DNA from: Claveliimonas monacensis
GTDB taxonomy: Bacteria > Bacillota > Clostridia > Lachnospirales > Lachnospiraceae
Reading direction: 5' to 3'
Assembly (NCBI RefSeq): GCF_014982975.1
Contig: NZ_JADCKL010000003.1
Coordinates: forward strand, 1-64,000
DNA: 64,000 nt
A program made the position numbers and the translations under genes. The notes below the pieces were generated by a model. It had not been told where the DNA came from. It worked only from the letters and a program-made list of their open reading frames with translations, and did not search any database. Shown here piece after piece: positions 44,184 to 54,517 of this stretch (its first letter is position 1; each line of letters starts with the position of its first letter).

Positions 44184-44942
44184 ATGGTAAAAGTGATCAT
44201 GCATGGATGCAACGGAAAGATGGGACAGGTCATCACAAGGCTTGCGGCCGCAGACCCGGAGATGGAGATCGTGGCGGGTGTGGATATGAGGGCCCAGGCT
44301 CTGAATGACTACCCGGTCTTTGGAGACATCGGAGAGTGTGGTGTGGAGGCGGACGTTGTCATCGATTTCTCCAACGCGGCGGCTGTGGACCGCCTGCTGG
44401 ACTGGTGCGGGGAGAAACAGATGCCGGTTGTCCTTTGCACTACCGGGCTTTCAGAGGAGCAGCTGAGCAAGGTGGAGGAGACGGCTAAGAAGACGGCTCT
44501 TCTGAAATCTGCTAACATGTCCCTGGGCGTGAACCTTCTCATGAAGCTGCTGCAGGATGCGGCGAAAGTGCTGGCGCCGGAGGGATTTGACATGGAGATC
44601 GTGGAGAGGCATCACAATCAGAAAGTGGATGCTCCAAGCGGCACAGCCATTGCCCTTGCGGATTCCCTGAAGGAAGCCCTGGAGGAGGATTATGCATATG
44701 TCTATGACAGGAGCGGACAGAGAAAGAAGAGAGACAGCCATGAGATCGGCATATCAGCTGTCCGGGGCGGCACCATCGTGGGCGAGCACGAGGTGATCTT
44801 TGCCGGGGAGGACGAGGTGATCGAGTTCAAACATACAGCCTACTCCAAGGCGCTTTTTGCAAAGGGGGCCGTGGCCGCTGCCAAGTTCCTGGCAGGCAAA
44901 GGACCGGGCCGCTATGACATGTCTGATGTGATACAGCTGTAA
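44184..44942 (+). CDS. dapB: 4-hydroxy-tetrahydrodipicolinate reductase
   Basis: From ATG 44184 (GGAGGAAAAAC upstream) the enzyme has 252 residues. It begins VKVIMHGCNGKMGQ with the nucleotide-binding loop, has the ERHHNQKVDAPSGTA catalytic block and a C-terminal substrate domain. It reduces the DapA product with NAD(P)H. The frame is open well upstream of the true start. It follows dapA as usual for the diaminopimelate branch. Confidence 0.96.
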   Translation: MVKVIMHGCNGKMGQVITRLAAADPEMEIVAGVDMRAQALNDYPVFGDIGECGVEADVVIDFSNAAAVDRLLDWCGEKQMPVVLCTTGLSEEQLSKVEETAKKTALLKSANMSLGVNLLMKLLQDAAKVLAPEGFDMEIVERHHNQKVDAPSGTAIALADSLKEALEEDYAYVYDRSGQRKKRDSHEIGISAVRGGTIVGEHEVIFAGEDEVIEFKHTAYSKALFAKGAVAAAKFLAGKGPGRYDMSDVIQL

Positions 44943-44982
44943 GCTGCAGCAGGGATCATCCCCCTCAGGAGGAAATAGAATA

Positions 44983-46935
44983 ATGGAAGAACTGAAGCTG
45001 AAATATCTGGAGAGACTCTCGGATCTGTATCCGTCGATCGCCAAGGCATCCACGGAGATCATCAACCTGCAGGCCATCCTGAATCTGCCCAAGGCTACGG
45101 AGCATTTTCTGACGGATATCCACGGGGAGTACGAGGCGTTTGCCCATGTCCTCAAAAACGGTTCCGGCTCCATCCGCCGCAAGATCAATGATGTGTTTGG
45201 GAACACTCTGAGTACCAGGGACAAGCAGTCCCTGGCAACGCTCATCTATTATCCGAGAGAGAAGATGGACCGGATCCGCCGGGAAGAGCCGTGTATGGAG
45301 GACTGGTATAAGATCACCCTCTACCGGCTCATTGAAGTGTGCAAGTGCACTATGAGCAAGTATACACGGTCCAAAGTGAGAAAGGCGCTGCCCCAGGATT
45401 TTGCCTATGTGATCGAGGAGCTGATCACGGAGAAGCCGGATCTTCGGGATAAAGAATTCTACTATAATGCTATCATAAACAGCATCATTGAGACCGAGAG
45501 GGCGGAGGAGTTCATTGTGGCCCTGAGCGGTGTTATCCAGCGGCTGACTGTGGATCACCTGCACATTGTGGGCGACATCTATGACAGGGGACCGGGCCCT
45601 CACATCATCATGGATCGGCTGATGCAGCACCACTCGGTGGATATCCAGTGGGGCAACCACGACGTGCTCTGGATGGGAGCAGCCGCGGGCCAGAGAGGCT
45701 GTATCGCCAATGTGATCCGGATCTGCGCCAGATACGGGAACCTGGATATACTGGAGGACGGTTACGGGATCAATCTGCTCCCCCTGGCCTCCTTTGCCAT
45801 GGACACCTACGGGGAGGATCCATGTACCTGTTTTGCGCTGAAAGGCAGGGGCGGAGCCACTGTGCGGGAGCGGGAGATGGAGATGAAGATGCACAAGGCG
45901 ATCTCCATTATACAGTTCAAGGCGGAGGGACAGATCATCCGGAAGAACCCCGGATTTAAGCTGGAGAAGAGGAATCTTCTGCACCATATTGACTTTGAGT
46001 CCGGCACCATCGAGATAGAGGGAAAACACTATGAGCTTCTGGACAAGAATTTCCCCACTGTAGATCCGGAGCATCCCTATGCCTTCTCCCCGGAGGAGGC
46101 GGACATCATGGACCGGCTGGAAAAGGCATTTCTGAACTGCGAGAAGCTCCAGGCCCACATGCGTTTCCTGCTGAACAAAGGCGGACTTTACAAAGTCTAC
46201 AACCAGAACCTTCTCTATCACGGATGCGTGCCTTTAAACCAGGACGGCACCCTGAAATCCGTCCGCATTTACGGGAGGGCCTACAAGGGGAAAGCCCTGT
46301 ACGAGGCGCTGGAGAGTTATGTGAGAAAAGGATATTTCGCTCTGGATAAGAAGGAAAGGGAGCGGGGAAAGGATATGATGTGGTACATCTGGCTCCACGA
46401 AAATTCGCCTCTCTTCGGCAAAGACAAGATGGCCACATTTGAGCGGTATTTCCTGGCTGAGAAGGAGACCCACAAGGAGAGGAAGAATCCTTATTATGAG
46501 CTGCTGGAGGATGAGTCCGTGGTCAATCGGATCCTGCAGGAGTTCGGGCTGCCAGCGGAGGGAACGCACATTATAAACGGCCATGTGCCGGTCAAGTCCA
46601 AGGCAGGAGAGAGCCCTATAAAATGCGGAGGCAAGGTGCTTGTCATTGACGGCGGATTTTCGAAGGCCTACCAGAAAGAGACGGGGATCGCCGGGTACAC
46701 CCTGATCTACAATTCCTACGGTTTGATCCTGGCGGCCCACGAGCCCTTTGAGTCCACAGAGGCAGCCATAGAGAAGGAGAGCGACATCCACTCGGACAGT
46801 ATCGTGGTTAAGAGGACTGTGGCCAGGAAGACGGTGGGTGACACGGATATCGGGCGCAGGCTGAGGGAGCAGATCCAGGATCTGAACGAGCTCCTTGGCG
46901 CTTACCGAAGCGGCCTGATCCCTGAAAAACTTTAA
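44983..46935 (+). CDS. fbp: Fructose-1,6-bisphosphatase, class III
   Basis: The 650-residue enzyme is of the Firmicute-specific class III type. It shows a calcineurin-like metallophosphatase core: VGDIYDRGPGPHIIMD, then WGNHDVLWMGAAAG, and a later NGHVPVK. It performs the irreversible step of gluconeogenesis. AGGAGG lies before the ATG. It is the next gene after dapB, 40 bases away, though unrelated in pathway. Confidence 0.95.
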   Translation: MEELKLKYLERLSDLYPSIAKASTEIINLQAILNLPKATEHFLTDIHGEYEAFAHVLKNGSGSIRRKINDVFGNTLSTRDKQSLATLIYYPREKMDRIRREEPCMEDWYKITLYRLIEVCKCTMSKYTRSKVRKALPQDFAYVIEELITEKPDLRDKEFYYNAIINSIIETERAEEFIVALSGVIQRLTVDHLHIVGDIYDRGPGPHIIMDRLMQHHSVDIQWGNHDVLWMGAAAGQRGCIANVIRICARYGNLDILEDGYGINLLPLASFAMDTYGEDPCTCFALKGRGGATVREREMEMKMHKAISIIQFKAEGQIIRKNPGFKLEKRNLLHHIDFESGTIEIEGKHYELLDKNFPTVDPEHPYAFSPEEADIMDRLEKAFLNCEKLQAHMRFLLNKGGLYKVYNQNLLYHGCVPLNQDGTLKSVRIYGRAYKGKALYEALESYVRKGYFALDKKERERGKDMMWYIWLHENSPLFGKDKMATFERYFLAEKETHKERKNPYYELLEDESVVNRILQEFGLPAEGTHIINGHVPVKSKAGESPIKCGGKVLVIDGGFSKAYQKETGIAGYTLIYNSYGLILAAHEPFESTEAAIEKESDIHSDSIVVKRTVARKTVGDTDIGRRLREQIQDLNELLGAYRSGLIPEKL

Positions 46936-47025
46936 AAAAGGAAAAAATTTCCCGAAACAGGTGCGCATAAAGACAAATGGAACTGCGGATAGTAACTAAA
47001 GAAAACAATGAAAGGGAGAGTTGCT

Positions 47026-47310
47026 ATGAAACAGTTAAAAAAAGGTCTTCTTATACTGGTATGCGCACTGTCATTCGCGTCCCTGACAGCCTGCGGAAAT
47101 AATAACGCGGATAATGGGGCGGTGAAGCAGGAAGATGAGACTCCGAACAATGCGACCCAGGACAATACGGCCCAGGACAACACGATGAATGACGCCACAG
47201 ACGGGACAAGAGATGAAGGTGTCCTGGACGAGGCGGGAGACGCAGTCCGTGATGGGGCGGATGACATGGCCGATGAGGTCAAAGAGGGAATGGAAGATAT
47301 CAAGAAGTAA
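47026..47310 (+). CDS. Small acidic lipoprotein
   Basis: From ATG 47026 (AAAGGGAGAG upstream) the peptide has 94 residues. A lipoprotein signal (MKQLKKGLLILVCALSF, lipobox LTAC) precedes a very acidic, Asn/Asp/Thr-rich region with short repeats (NATQDNTAQDNT) and a final helix (EVKEGMEDIKK). It would be anchored on the outer face of the membrane. Function unknown. Confidence 0.72.
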   Translation: MKQLKKGLLILVCALSFASLTACGNNNADNGAVKQEDETPNNATQDNTAQDNTMNDATDGTRDEGVLDEAGDAVRDGADDMADEVKEGMEDIKK

Positions 47311-47319
47311 AAGAAGGAG

Positions 47320-47349
47320 CCACAGGTGGATTTCCCTTTCCGCCTGTGG
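47320..47349 (+). terminator. Inverted repeat after the lipoprotein gene
   Basis: CCACAGGTGGA (47320-47330) pairs with TCCGCCTGTGG (47339-47349) with one wobble. There is no T run, so termination is uncertain. Confidence 0.45.
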
Positions 47350-47398
47350 TATTACAATTTGAAAGACTGAAGGAGTACAGTGCAGGCAGGAGGAGACC

Positions 47399-48184
47399 AT
47401 GAGATTCAGACCATGCATCGATATACATAATGGGAAAGTAAAACAGATCGTAGGCGGAAGCCTGAAAGATGAGAGAGACCAGGCAGAGGAGAATTTTGTG
47501 TCTGAGAGATCTGCGGCATTCTATGCAGACATGTTTCGCAGGGACAACCTGAAGGGGGGACATATGATCCTCCTCAACCCGCCATCATCCCCCTACTTTG
47601 AGGCGGACAGGCAGCAGGCGGCAGAGGCCCTGGCGGTGTGGCCGGGAGGACTGCAGATCGGCGGCGGCGTGACCGCTGACAATGCCTCTTCCTATATAAA
47701 AGCGGGAGCCAGCCATGTGGTGGTCACATCCTACGTATTCAAGGATGGGCAGGTGCAGTGGGAAAATCTGGAGAAGCTGGCAGACGCCGTGGGGGCCGGC
47801 CATGTGGTGTTGGATGTGAGCTGCAGGAAAAAGGACGGAAAATATTACATTGTGACAGACCGCTGGCAGAAGTTTACAAAGGTGCAGCTTGGCGAGGAGA
47901 TCCTATACTGGATGAAGGAGTACTGCGATGAGTTTCTGGTCCACGGCGTGGATGTGGAAGGCAAATCTGCAGGGATCGAGGAGGGGCTTGTGGAAATGCT
48001 GGCAGGGGTCCAGGGGATTCCCATTACATATGCAGGCGGCATCAGCAGCCTGGACGAGTTGGAGTGCTTCCGGCGGGTCAGCGGCGGGCGGCTGGATTTC
48101 ACCATCGGCAGTGCCCTGGATCTCTACGGAGGAGATATCCCTTATGATGAAGTAAAAAATTACTCGGCAGGCACAGCCAGGTAA
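47399..48184 (+). CDS. hisA: HisA-like ProFAR isomerase, eukaryotic HIS6 type
   Basis: The 261-residue TIM-barrel protein begins MRFRPCIDIHNGKVKQIVGG and includes LQIGGGVTADNA, VVLDVSCRKKDGKYYIVTDRWQ and ITYAGGISSLDEL. This is closer to the fungal HIS6 form than to bacterial HisA. It would perform the fourth step of histidine synthesis (ProFAR to PRFAR). No other his gene is in the window. The start has CAGGAGGAG. It lies just before secA, in the same direction. Confidence 0.85.
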   Translation: MRFRPCIDIHNGKVKQIVGGSLKDERDQAEENFVSERSAAFYADMFRRDNLKGGHMILLNPPSSPYFEADRQQAAEALAVWPGGLQIGGGVTADNASSYIKAGASHVVVTSYVFKDGQVQWENLEKLADAVGAGHVVLDVSCRKKDGKYYIVTDRWQKFTKVQLGEEILYWMKEYCDEFLVHGVDVEGKSAGIEEGLVEMLAGVQGIPITYAGGISSLDELECFRRVSGGRLDFTIGSALDLYGGDIPYDEVKNYSAGTAR

Positions 48185-48233
48185 AAGGAAAATATGACGG
48201 GTCTGTGAACATTATGAACACTTTATAAATATG

Positions 48234-48262
48234 TTGAATTGACCGGATGATGGTGTTAAAAT
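48234..48262 (+). promoter_or_regulatory. secA promoter
   Basis: TTGAAT (48234-48239), a 17-base spacer and TAAAAT (48257-48262), about 40 bases before the secA ATG. Confidence 0.6.
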
Positions 48263-48300
48263 GTTGAATAGAGTAATTTTTTTGGATAAGGAGTAATACC

Positions 48301-50877
48301 ATGGGTTTAATAGAAAAAATATTCGGTACACACAGCCAGAATGAGCTGAAGCGTATCTACCCCATTGTGGATCACATCGAGGCTCTGGAGCCGGAGATGA
48401 AGCAGCTCTCCGACAGTGAACTGAAGGATAAGACGAGGGAATTTAAAGAGCGTCTTTCAAAAGGTGAGACTCTGGATGACATACTTCCGGAGGCTTTTGC
48501 TGTTGTGAGAGAGGCGGCTGCCCGCGTGATGGGCATGCGCCATTACAGAGTACAGCTCATCGGCGGTATCATCCTCCACCAGGGACGTATCGCAGAGATG
48601 AAGACGGGTGAAGGAAAGACCCTTGTCTCCACCCTCCCGGCTTATCTGAACGCGCTGACAGGCGAGGGAGTCCACATCGTGACAGTCAACGACTATCTGG
48701 CAAAGCGTGACGCGGAGTGGATGGGCCAGGTGCATGAGTTCCTGGGGCTGACTGTGGGCGTGGTCCTCAACAGTATGGACAATGATGAGAGAAGGGCAGC
48801 CTACAACTGTGACATTACCTATGTGACCAACAACGAGCTGGGATTCGATTACCTCCGTGACAACATGGTGATCTACAAGGAGCAGCTTGTGCAGAGGGGG
48901 CTGAAATTTGCCATCATCGATGAGGTGGATTCTGTGCTCATCGACGAGGCCAGAACGCCTCTGATCATTTCCGGCCAGAGTGGCAAGTCCACAAAGCTCT
49001 ACGAGGCCTGCGACATTCTGGCCCGCCAGCTGGAAAAGGGCGAGGCCAGCGGAGAGTTCTCCAAGATCAACGCCATTATGGGCGAGGAGATCGAGGAGAC
49101 GGGAGACTTTATTGTCAATGAGAAGGAAAAGAGCGTCAACCTGACAGAGGACGGCGTGAAGAAGGTGGAGAAGTTCTTCCACATCGAGAACCTGGCAGAC
49201 CCGGAGAACCTGGAGATCCAGCACAACATCATTCTGGCCCTGCGGGCGCACAACCTCATGTTCCGCGACCAGGACTATGTGGTAAAGGATGACGAGGTGC
49301 TCATCGTAGACGAATTCACCGGACGTATCATGCCTGGCCGGCGCTATTCTGACGGCCTGCACCAGGCTATCGAGGCCAAGGAGCATGTGAAGGTGAAGCG
49401 GGAGAGCAAGACCCTTGCCACCATCACCTTCCAGAACTTGTTCAATAAATATGCAAAGAAGAGCGGTATGACCGGTACCGCTCTGACAGAGGAGAAGGAG
49501 TTCCGTGAGATTTACGGCATGGACGTGGTGGAGATCCCCACCAATATGCCGGTGATCCGTGTGGATATGGAGGACGCTGTCTATAAGACCCAGAGGGAGA
49601 AGTTCCGGGCCGTGTGCGATGAGGTGGAGAGAGCCCATGCGAAAGGACAGCCTGTCCTTGTGGGTACAATTACCATCGAAGTGTCCGAGCACCTCAGCAG
49701 CATGCTGAAGAAGAGGGGCATCAAGCATAATGTGCTGAATGCCAAGTTCCATGAGATGGAGGCTGAGATCGTAGCCCAGGCCGGACAGCACGGAGCAGTT
49801 ACCATCGCCACCAACATGGCGGGCCGTGGTACGGATATCAAGCTGGACGACGAGGCCAGGGCGGCCGGTGGTCTGAAGATCATCGGTACAGAGCGGCATG
49901 AGTCCCGCCGTATTGACAACCAGCTCCGCGGACGTTCCGGACGTCAGGGAGACCCGGGCGAGTCCAGGTTCTACATTTCTCTGGAAGATGACCTGATGCG
50001 TCTGTTCGGCTCCGAGCGTCTGATGAACGTATTCAACGCTCTGGGCGTGGAAGACGGGGAGCAGATCGAACACAAGATGCTCTCCAGCGCCATTGAGAAA
50101 GCCCAGGAGAAGATCGAGAGCAACAACTTCGGTATCCGTAAAAACCTGCTGGAGTATGACCAGGTTATGAACGAGCAGAGGGAGATCATCTACGAGGAGA
50201 GGCGCAAAGTCCTGGATGGCGAGAGCATGCGCGACTCCATCTACCATATGATCAACGAGTATGTGGAGAACATGGTGGATACAGAGATCTCCGCTGACCA
50301 GGATCCAGAGGACTGGGACCTGACAGCTCTGAATGTGACGCTGAAGAATACGATTCCTATGATCGAGGCAGTGACTCCGGAAGATGTGAAGAAGATGGAT
50401 CAGAAGAAACTGAAACATTTCCTGAAGGAGAAAGCTGTCAAGGCTTACGAGATGAAGGAGACAGAGTTCCCGGAGCCGGAACATTTAAGAGAAGTAGAGA
50501 GGGTTGTCCTCCTGAAAGTAATCGACGCCAAGTGGATGGACCATATCGACGATATGGATCAGCTCCGCCAGGGAATCGGACTGCAGGCTTACGGGCAGCG
50601 TGATCCGAAGATCGAGTACAAGATGCTGGGATACCAGATGTTTGACGATATGACAAAGGCCATCACGGCCGACACCATCCGCACTCTGTTCCACATTAAA
50701 ATCGAGCAGAAGGTGGAGAGGGAGCAGGTTGCCAAGGTGACAGGAACCAACAAGGACGACACTGCTGTGAGGGCTCCCAAAAAGAGGGCAGATAAGAAGA
50801 TCTATCCAAATGATCCATGCCCCTGCGGAAGCGGAAAGAAATATAAACAGTGCTGCGGGCGCAAACAGAGCGCGTAG
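48301..50877 (+). CDS. secA: Preprotein translocase ATPase SecA
   Basis: The 858-residue motor pushes unfolded proteins through SecYEG. Present are the MKTGEGKT Walker A region, [18 protein letters not shown], the helicase domain motif [11 protein letters not shown] and [10 protein letters not shown], and the C-terminal zinc/SecB-type motif [13 protein letters not shown]. Length is normal. GGATAAGGAG precedes the ATG. prfB follows 41 bases later, the same pairing as in B. subtilis. Confidence 0.97.
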   Translation: MGLIEKIFGTHSQNELKRIYPIVDHIEALEPEMKQLSDSELKDKTREFKERLSKGETLDDILPEAFAVVREAAARVMGMRHYRVQLIGGIILHQGRIAEMKTGEGKTLVSTLPAYLNALTGEGVHIVTVNDYLAKRDAEWMGQVHEFLGLTVGVVLNSMDNDERRAAYNCDITYVTNNELGFDYLRDNMVIYKEQLVQRGLKFAIIDEVDSVLIDEARTPLIISGQSGKSTKLYEACDILARQLEKGEASGEFSKINAIMGEEIEETGDFIVNEKEKSVNLTEDGVKKVEKFFHIENLADPENLEIQHNIILALRAHNLMFRDQDYVVKDDEVLIVDEFTGRIMPGRRYSDGLHQAIEAKEHVKVKRESKTLATITFQNLFNKYAKKSGMTGTALTEEKEFREIYGMDVVEIPTNMPVIRVDMEDAVYKTQREKFRAVCDEVERAHAKGQPVLVGTITIEVSEHLSSMLKKRGIKHNVLNAKFHEMEAEIVAQAGQHGAVTIATNMAGRGTDIKLDDEARAAGGLKIIGTERHESRRIDNQLRGRSGRQGDPGESRFYISLEDDLMRLFGSERLMNVFNALGVEDGEQIEHKMLSSAIEKAQEKIESNNFGIRKNLLEYDQVMNEQREIIYEERRKVLDGESMRDSIYHMINEYVENMVDTEISADQDPEDWDLTALNVTLKNTIPMIEAVTPEDVKKMDQKKLKHFLKEKAVKAYEMKETEFPEPEHLREVERVVLLKVIDAKWMDHIDDMDQLRQGIGLQAYGQRDPKIEYKMLGYQMFDDMTKAITADTIRTLFHIKIEQKVEREQVAKVTGTNKDDTAVRAPKKRADKKIYPNDPCPCGSGKKYKQCCGRKQSA

Positions 50878-50918
50878 GGCAGCCGGATAAATATAGAAAT
50901 GAAAGAGGTGAAGGATAA

Positions 50919-52023
50919 GTGGTCGTATTGGATCAGTATAAAAGCGAACTGAGTGCTTACGAGGAACCTCTTGCCGGAATGAGGGATTCACTTTGACGTC
51001 CCTGGCAAGGAAAAGCGGGTAGAAGAACTGGAGAGGAAGATCGAGGAGCCGGGATTCTGGGATGACACAGACAAGTCCCAGCATGTGATGAAGGAGCTCA
51101 AAGATCTGAAGGACCTGCTGGATACAGTGGAGGGACTGAAGAGAACCTATGAGGATATAGAAGTGCTCATTGAGATGGCAGAGGAGGAGAACGATGAGTC
51201 GGTGCTGCCGGAGATCGCATCAGAGCTGCAGCGGTTTACCGAGGAGTTCGAGGCGCTCCGCATTCAGACGCTGCTGTCGGGTGAGTATGACGGGTGCAAC
51301 GCCATTGTCACTCTTCACGCGGGTGAGGGCGGCACTGAGTCCTGCGACTGGACAGGTATGCTCTACCGGATGTACACCCGTTGGGCGGAGAAGAAAGGGT
51401 TCAGCCTTCAGGTGCTGGACTACCTGGATGGAGATATTGCGGGCATCAAGAATGTTACCTTTGAAGTAAATGGGATGAATGCCTACGGATACCTGAAGTC
51501 GGAGAAGGGAGTCCACCGCCTTGTGCGGATATCCCCCTTCAATGCGGCGGGAAAGAGGCAGACTTCTTTTGCCTCCTGTGATGTCATACCGGATATGGAG
51601 GACAATGTGGGGGACATCGAGGTCCCGGATGATGAACTGAAGATCGACACCTACCGCGCCAGCGGCGCAGGGGGCCAGCATGTCAACAAGACATCGTCAG
51701 CAATCCGTATCACCCACCTGCCCACAGGGATCGTGGTGCAGTGCCAGAACGAGAGGTCCCAGCACCACAACAGGGAGAAGGCTATGCAGATGCTGAAGGC
51801 AAAGCTGAAGCTGCTGAAAGAGCAGGAACAGGCAGAAAAGGTGTCTGACATCCGGGGCGAGGTGAAAGAGATCGGGTTTGGAAACCAGATCCGCTCCTAC
51901 GTCATGCAGCCCTACACACTGGTGAAAGACCGGCGGACAGGGGAGGAGAGCGCCAATGTCTCGGCCGTCCTGGACGGGGATCTGGATCCGTTTATGAACG
52001 CATACTTAAAGGCACAGCAGTAA
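50919..52023 (+). CDS. prfB: Peptide chain release factor 2, programmed +1 frameshift
   Basis: Translation starts at GTG 50919 (AGAGGTGAAGG upstream) and meets TGA as codon 26 (50994-50996) in CTT-TGA-C. Slippage by one base continues with GAC at 50995, giving about 367 residues. The codon 26 position and CTTTGA site match the classic RF2 autoregulation, in which low RF2 favours the shift. Downstream are the SPF stop-codon recognition motif (RISPFNAAG) and the GGQ motif (SGAGGQHVNKT) for peptide release at TGA and TAA. The internal Shine-Dalgarno-like stimulator is GAGGGA rather than the usual AGGGGG. Confidence 0.95.
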
Positions 52024-52035
52024 AAGGGAGGAAAT

Positions 52036-53256
52036 ATGGTAAAGATAGCAGTACTTGGTTATGGAACAGTCGGGTCTGGTGTGGTGGAAGTACTCCGGAC
52101 CAATCAGAAAGTCATCGATGAGAGGCTGGGCGAGGAGCTCCGCATCAAATATGTGCTGGATCTGCGTGATTTTCCGGATGATCCGGTGCAGGAGTTCATC
52201 ACCCACGATTTTGAGGAGATCGTCAGCGATGAAGAAGTGAAGATCGTGGTGGAGGTTATGGGAGGGATCGAGCCTGCATATACATTTGTGAAGCGGTCCC
52301 TTGAGGCGGGCAAGAGCGTGGCTACCTCCAACAAGGCTCTGGTAGCCAAACACGGTGCGGATCTTCTGAAGATCGCAAAGGATAAGAATGTGAACTTCCT
52401 CTTCGAGGCCAGCGTGGGCGGCGGTATTCCCATCCTGCGCCCTCTGCACTCCTCCCTCACAGGGGATGTGATCGAGGAGATCACAGGAATTCTTAACGGG
52501 ACGACGAACTATATGATGACAAAAATGTTCTATGAGGGTGCTGACTACGATGAAGTGCTGAAGGAAGCACAGGATAACGGCTTTGCGGAGCGCAATCCGG
52601 AGGCGGATGTGGAGGGTTATGACGCCTGCCGCAAGATCGCCATCCTCTCCTCTATCATTTCAGGAAAACAGGTGGATTTTGAGGACATCTACTGTGAAGG
52701 GATCACGAAGATCACGGTGGAGGATATGAAGTACGCCAAAGCCATGGGCATGACCATTAAACTCCTGGCCACATGCAAGAGAGACGGAGAGAAGCTGAAC
52801 GCCATGGTGGCTCCCTGCCTTCTGCGGGCAGAGCATCCTCTCTTTGCCATCAACGGCGTCTTCAATTCTATCTTTGTCCACGGCAATATGCTCGGCGACG
52901 CCATGTTCTACGGAAGCGGCGCAGGCAAGCTGCCCACGGCCAGCGCCGTGGTGGGCGATATCGTGGAGGAGGCCCGCAATCTGGACCGGAATCTGGGTGT
53001 TATGTGGAGCAGCGAGAAGCTGGCTCTCGAGGACCGCAGGGATGTGGAACGCAGATTCTTTGTCCGTATGAAGGGCAGCCGGGAAGTGCTGCAGGATAGA
53101 GTGGCATCAGTCTTTGGCATGGTGCAGTTTGTCCAGGCAGAAGGAGTGTCCGGTGAGTTTGGATTTGTGACAGAGAAGATGCCGGAGGGCAGCTATGAAG
53201 AGAAGGCAGAGCAGTTCGGAGGGCAGATCCTCGGCATGATCCGCGTGGAAGAGTAG
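52036..53256 (+). CDS. hom: Homoserine dehydrogenase
   Basis: The 406-residue enzyme begins VKIAVLGYGTVGSGVVEVL, an NAD(P)-binding loop. TSNKALVAKHG and GGGIPILRPL mark the catalytic region, and an ACT regulatory domain lies at the C terminus (about 325-406). It reduces aspartate semialdehyde to homoserine in threonine and methionine synthesis. AGGGAGGAA precedes the ATG. It lies 12 bases after prfB and is followed closely by the mutase-like gene and lysC. Confidence 0.95.
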   Translation: MVKIAVLGYGTVGSGVVEVLRTNQKVIDERLGEELRIKYVLDLRDFPDDPVQEFITHDFEEIVSDEEVKIVVEVMGGIEPAYTFVKRSLEAGKSVATSNKALVAKHGADLLKIAKDKNVNFLFEASVGGGIPILRPLHSSLTGDVIEEITGILNGTTNYMMTKMFYEGADYDEVLKEAQDNGFAERNPEADVEGYDACRKIAILSSIISGKQVDFEDIYCEGITKITVEDMKYAKAMGMTIKLLATCKRDGEKLNAMVAPCLLRAEHPLFAINGVFNSIFVHGNMLGDAMFYGSGAGKLPTASAVVGDIVEEARNLDRNLGVMWSSEKLALEDRRDVERRFFVRMKGSREVLQDRVASVFGMVQFVQAEGVSGEFGFVTEKMPEGSYEEKAEQFGGQILGMIRVEE

Positions 53257-53283
53257 TTTCCCTGTATCAGAAAGGAAGACGCG

Positions 53284-54498
53284 ATGAAATATATAGTTGT
53301 TCTAGGAGATGGAATGGCGGGATGGCCGCTGGAGGAACTGGGAGGAAAGACAACCCTGGAGGCAGCGGACACCCCGGTGATGGACCGCCTCGCCGAAAAG
53401 GCGGAGATCGGTATGGCCTCCATGGTGCCGGAGGATATGGCGCCAGGCAGCGACACGGCCAACCTGTCTGTCATGGGGTATGACCCGAAGATCTACTATA
53501 CAGGACGGTCTCCCCTGGAGGCGCTGAGTATAGGCGTGGACATGGCGGACGACGATGTGTCCTTTCGGTGCAATCTGGTCACCCTGTCCGAGAAAGAAGA
53601 CAAATATGAGGACAGACATATGATAGACCACAGCTCCAGCGAGATCTCCACGGAAGACGCAGAGATCCTGCTGGAAGCTCTGAAACAGGGGCTGGCCAGA
53701 GAAGGCTATGCATTTTATGCGGGAACAAGTTACCGGCACCTCCTTGTGTGGAGCCATGGGGAGGTATCTGAGCTGACTCCTCCCCACGATATACTGACAA
53801 AGCGGGTAGGCGACTACCTCCCGGAGGACAGGGTGCTCCGGGAGATGATGGAAAAGAGCTATGAGATCCTGTCCGCCCATCCGCTGAACAAGGAGCGGCG
53901 GGCGAAGGGACTCCACCCGGCGAACTCGGCCTGGTTCTGGGGAGCCGGCACCCGCCCTGCCCTGACTTCCTTTGAGGAGAGGACAGGGAAGAAGGGAGTC
54001 ATGATCTCGGCTGTGGATCTTCTGAAAGGCCTGGCCGTAGGGGCGGATATGGAGCGCATTCTGGTGGAGGGAGCAAACGGCGGACTGCACACCAACTATG
54101 AGGGAAAGGCGGACGCGGCGGCGGATGCCCTTCTTACGGGAGGCTTTGATTTTGCCTACGTCCATGTGGAGGCGCCTGATGAGATGGGCCACCAGGGCAG
54201 CACAGAGGATAAGATCAAGGCCATCGAATATCTGGACGGCAGAGTGATCGGACGGATCACTGGCAGACTGGACCAGGCCGGGGAGGACTACCGGATCATG
54301 GTGCTTCCTGATCATCCCACACCCATCAAAGTCCGCACCCACACAAAGGATCCGGTTCCCTATATGATCTATGACAGCCGAAGAGCGGACAGTGGCCTTG
54401 TCCACACATACGGAGAGAGCGCTGCCAGGCAGAGCGGCCTTTCCTGGCCGGATGGGTACAGGCTGATAGACCATCTGCTGGAGCTGGATGAAAGATAA
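53284..54498 (+). CDS. ApgM-like phosphoglycerate mutase family; possible homoserine kinase analogue
   Basis: The 404-residue protein belongs to the cofactor-independent, archaeal-type phosphoglycerate mutase family: KYIVVLGDGMAGWP at the start, the APGSDTANLSVMGYD block with the metal-binding Ser/Thr site, and HVEAPDEMGHQG and VLPDHPTP later. In several anaerobes a member of this family sits between hom and other threonine genes and has been proposed as a stand-in for homoserine kinase. Here it lies between hom (27 bases) and lysC, with the start of lysC just beyond its stop. The family is sure; the kinase-like role is inferred from this neighbourhood. Confidence 0.85.
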   Translation: MKYIVVLGDGMAGWPLEELGGKTTLEAADTPVMDRLAEKAEIGMASMVPEDMAPGSDTANLSVMGYDPKIYYTGRSPLEALSIGVDMADDDVSFRCNLVTLSEKEDKYEDRHMIDHSSSEISTEDAEILLEALKQGLAREGYAFYAGTSYRHLLVWSHGEVSELTPPHDILTKRVGDYLPEDRVLREMMEKSYEILSAHPLNKERRAKGLHPANSAWFWGAGTRPALTSFEERTGKKGVMISAVDLLKGLAVGADMERILVEGANGGLHTNYEGKADAAADALLTGGFDFAYVHVEAPDEMGHQGSTEDKIKAIEYLDGRVIGRITGRLDQAGEDYRIMVLPDHPTPIKVRTHTKDPVPYMIYDSRRADSGLVHTYGESAARQSGLSWPDGYRLIDHLLELDER

Positions 54499-54517
54499 AG
54501 GAAAGAGAGAAGAGAAG

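Noticed and set aside
48457-50484. 675-codon open frame on the minus strand inside secA
   Set aside because: Antisense shadow of a strongly coding GC-rich gene; no ribosome site or motif.
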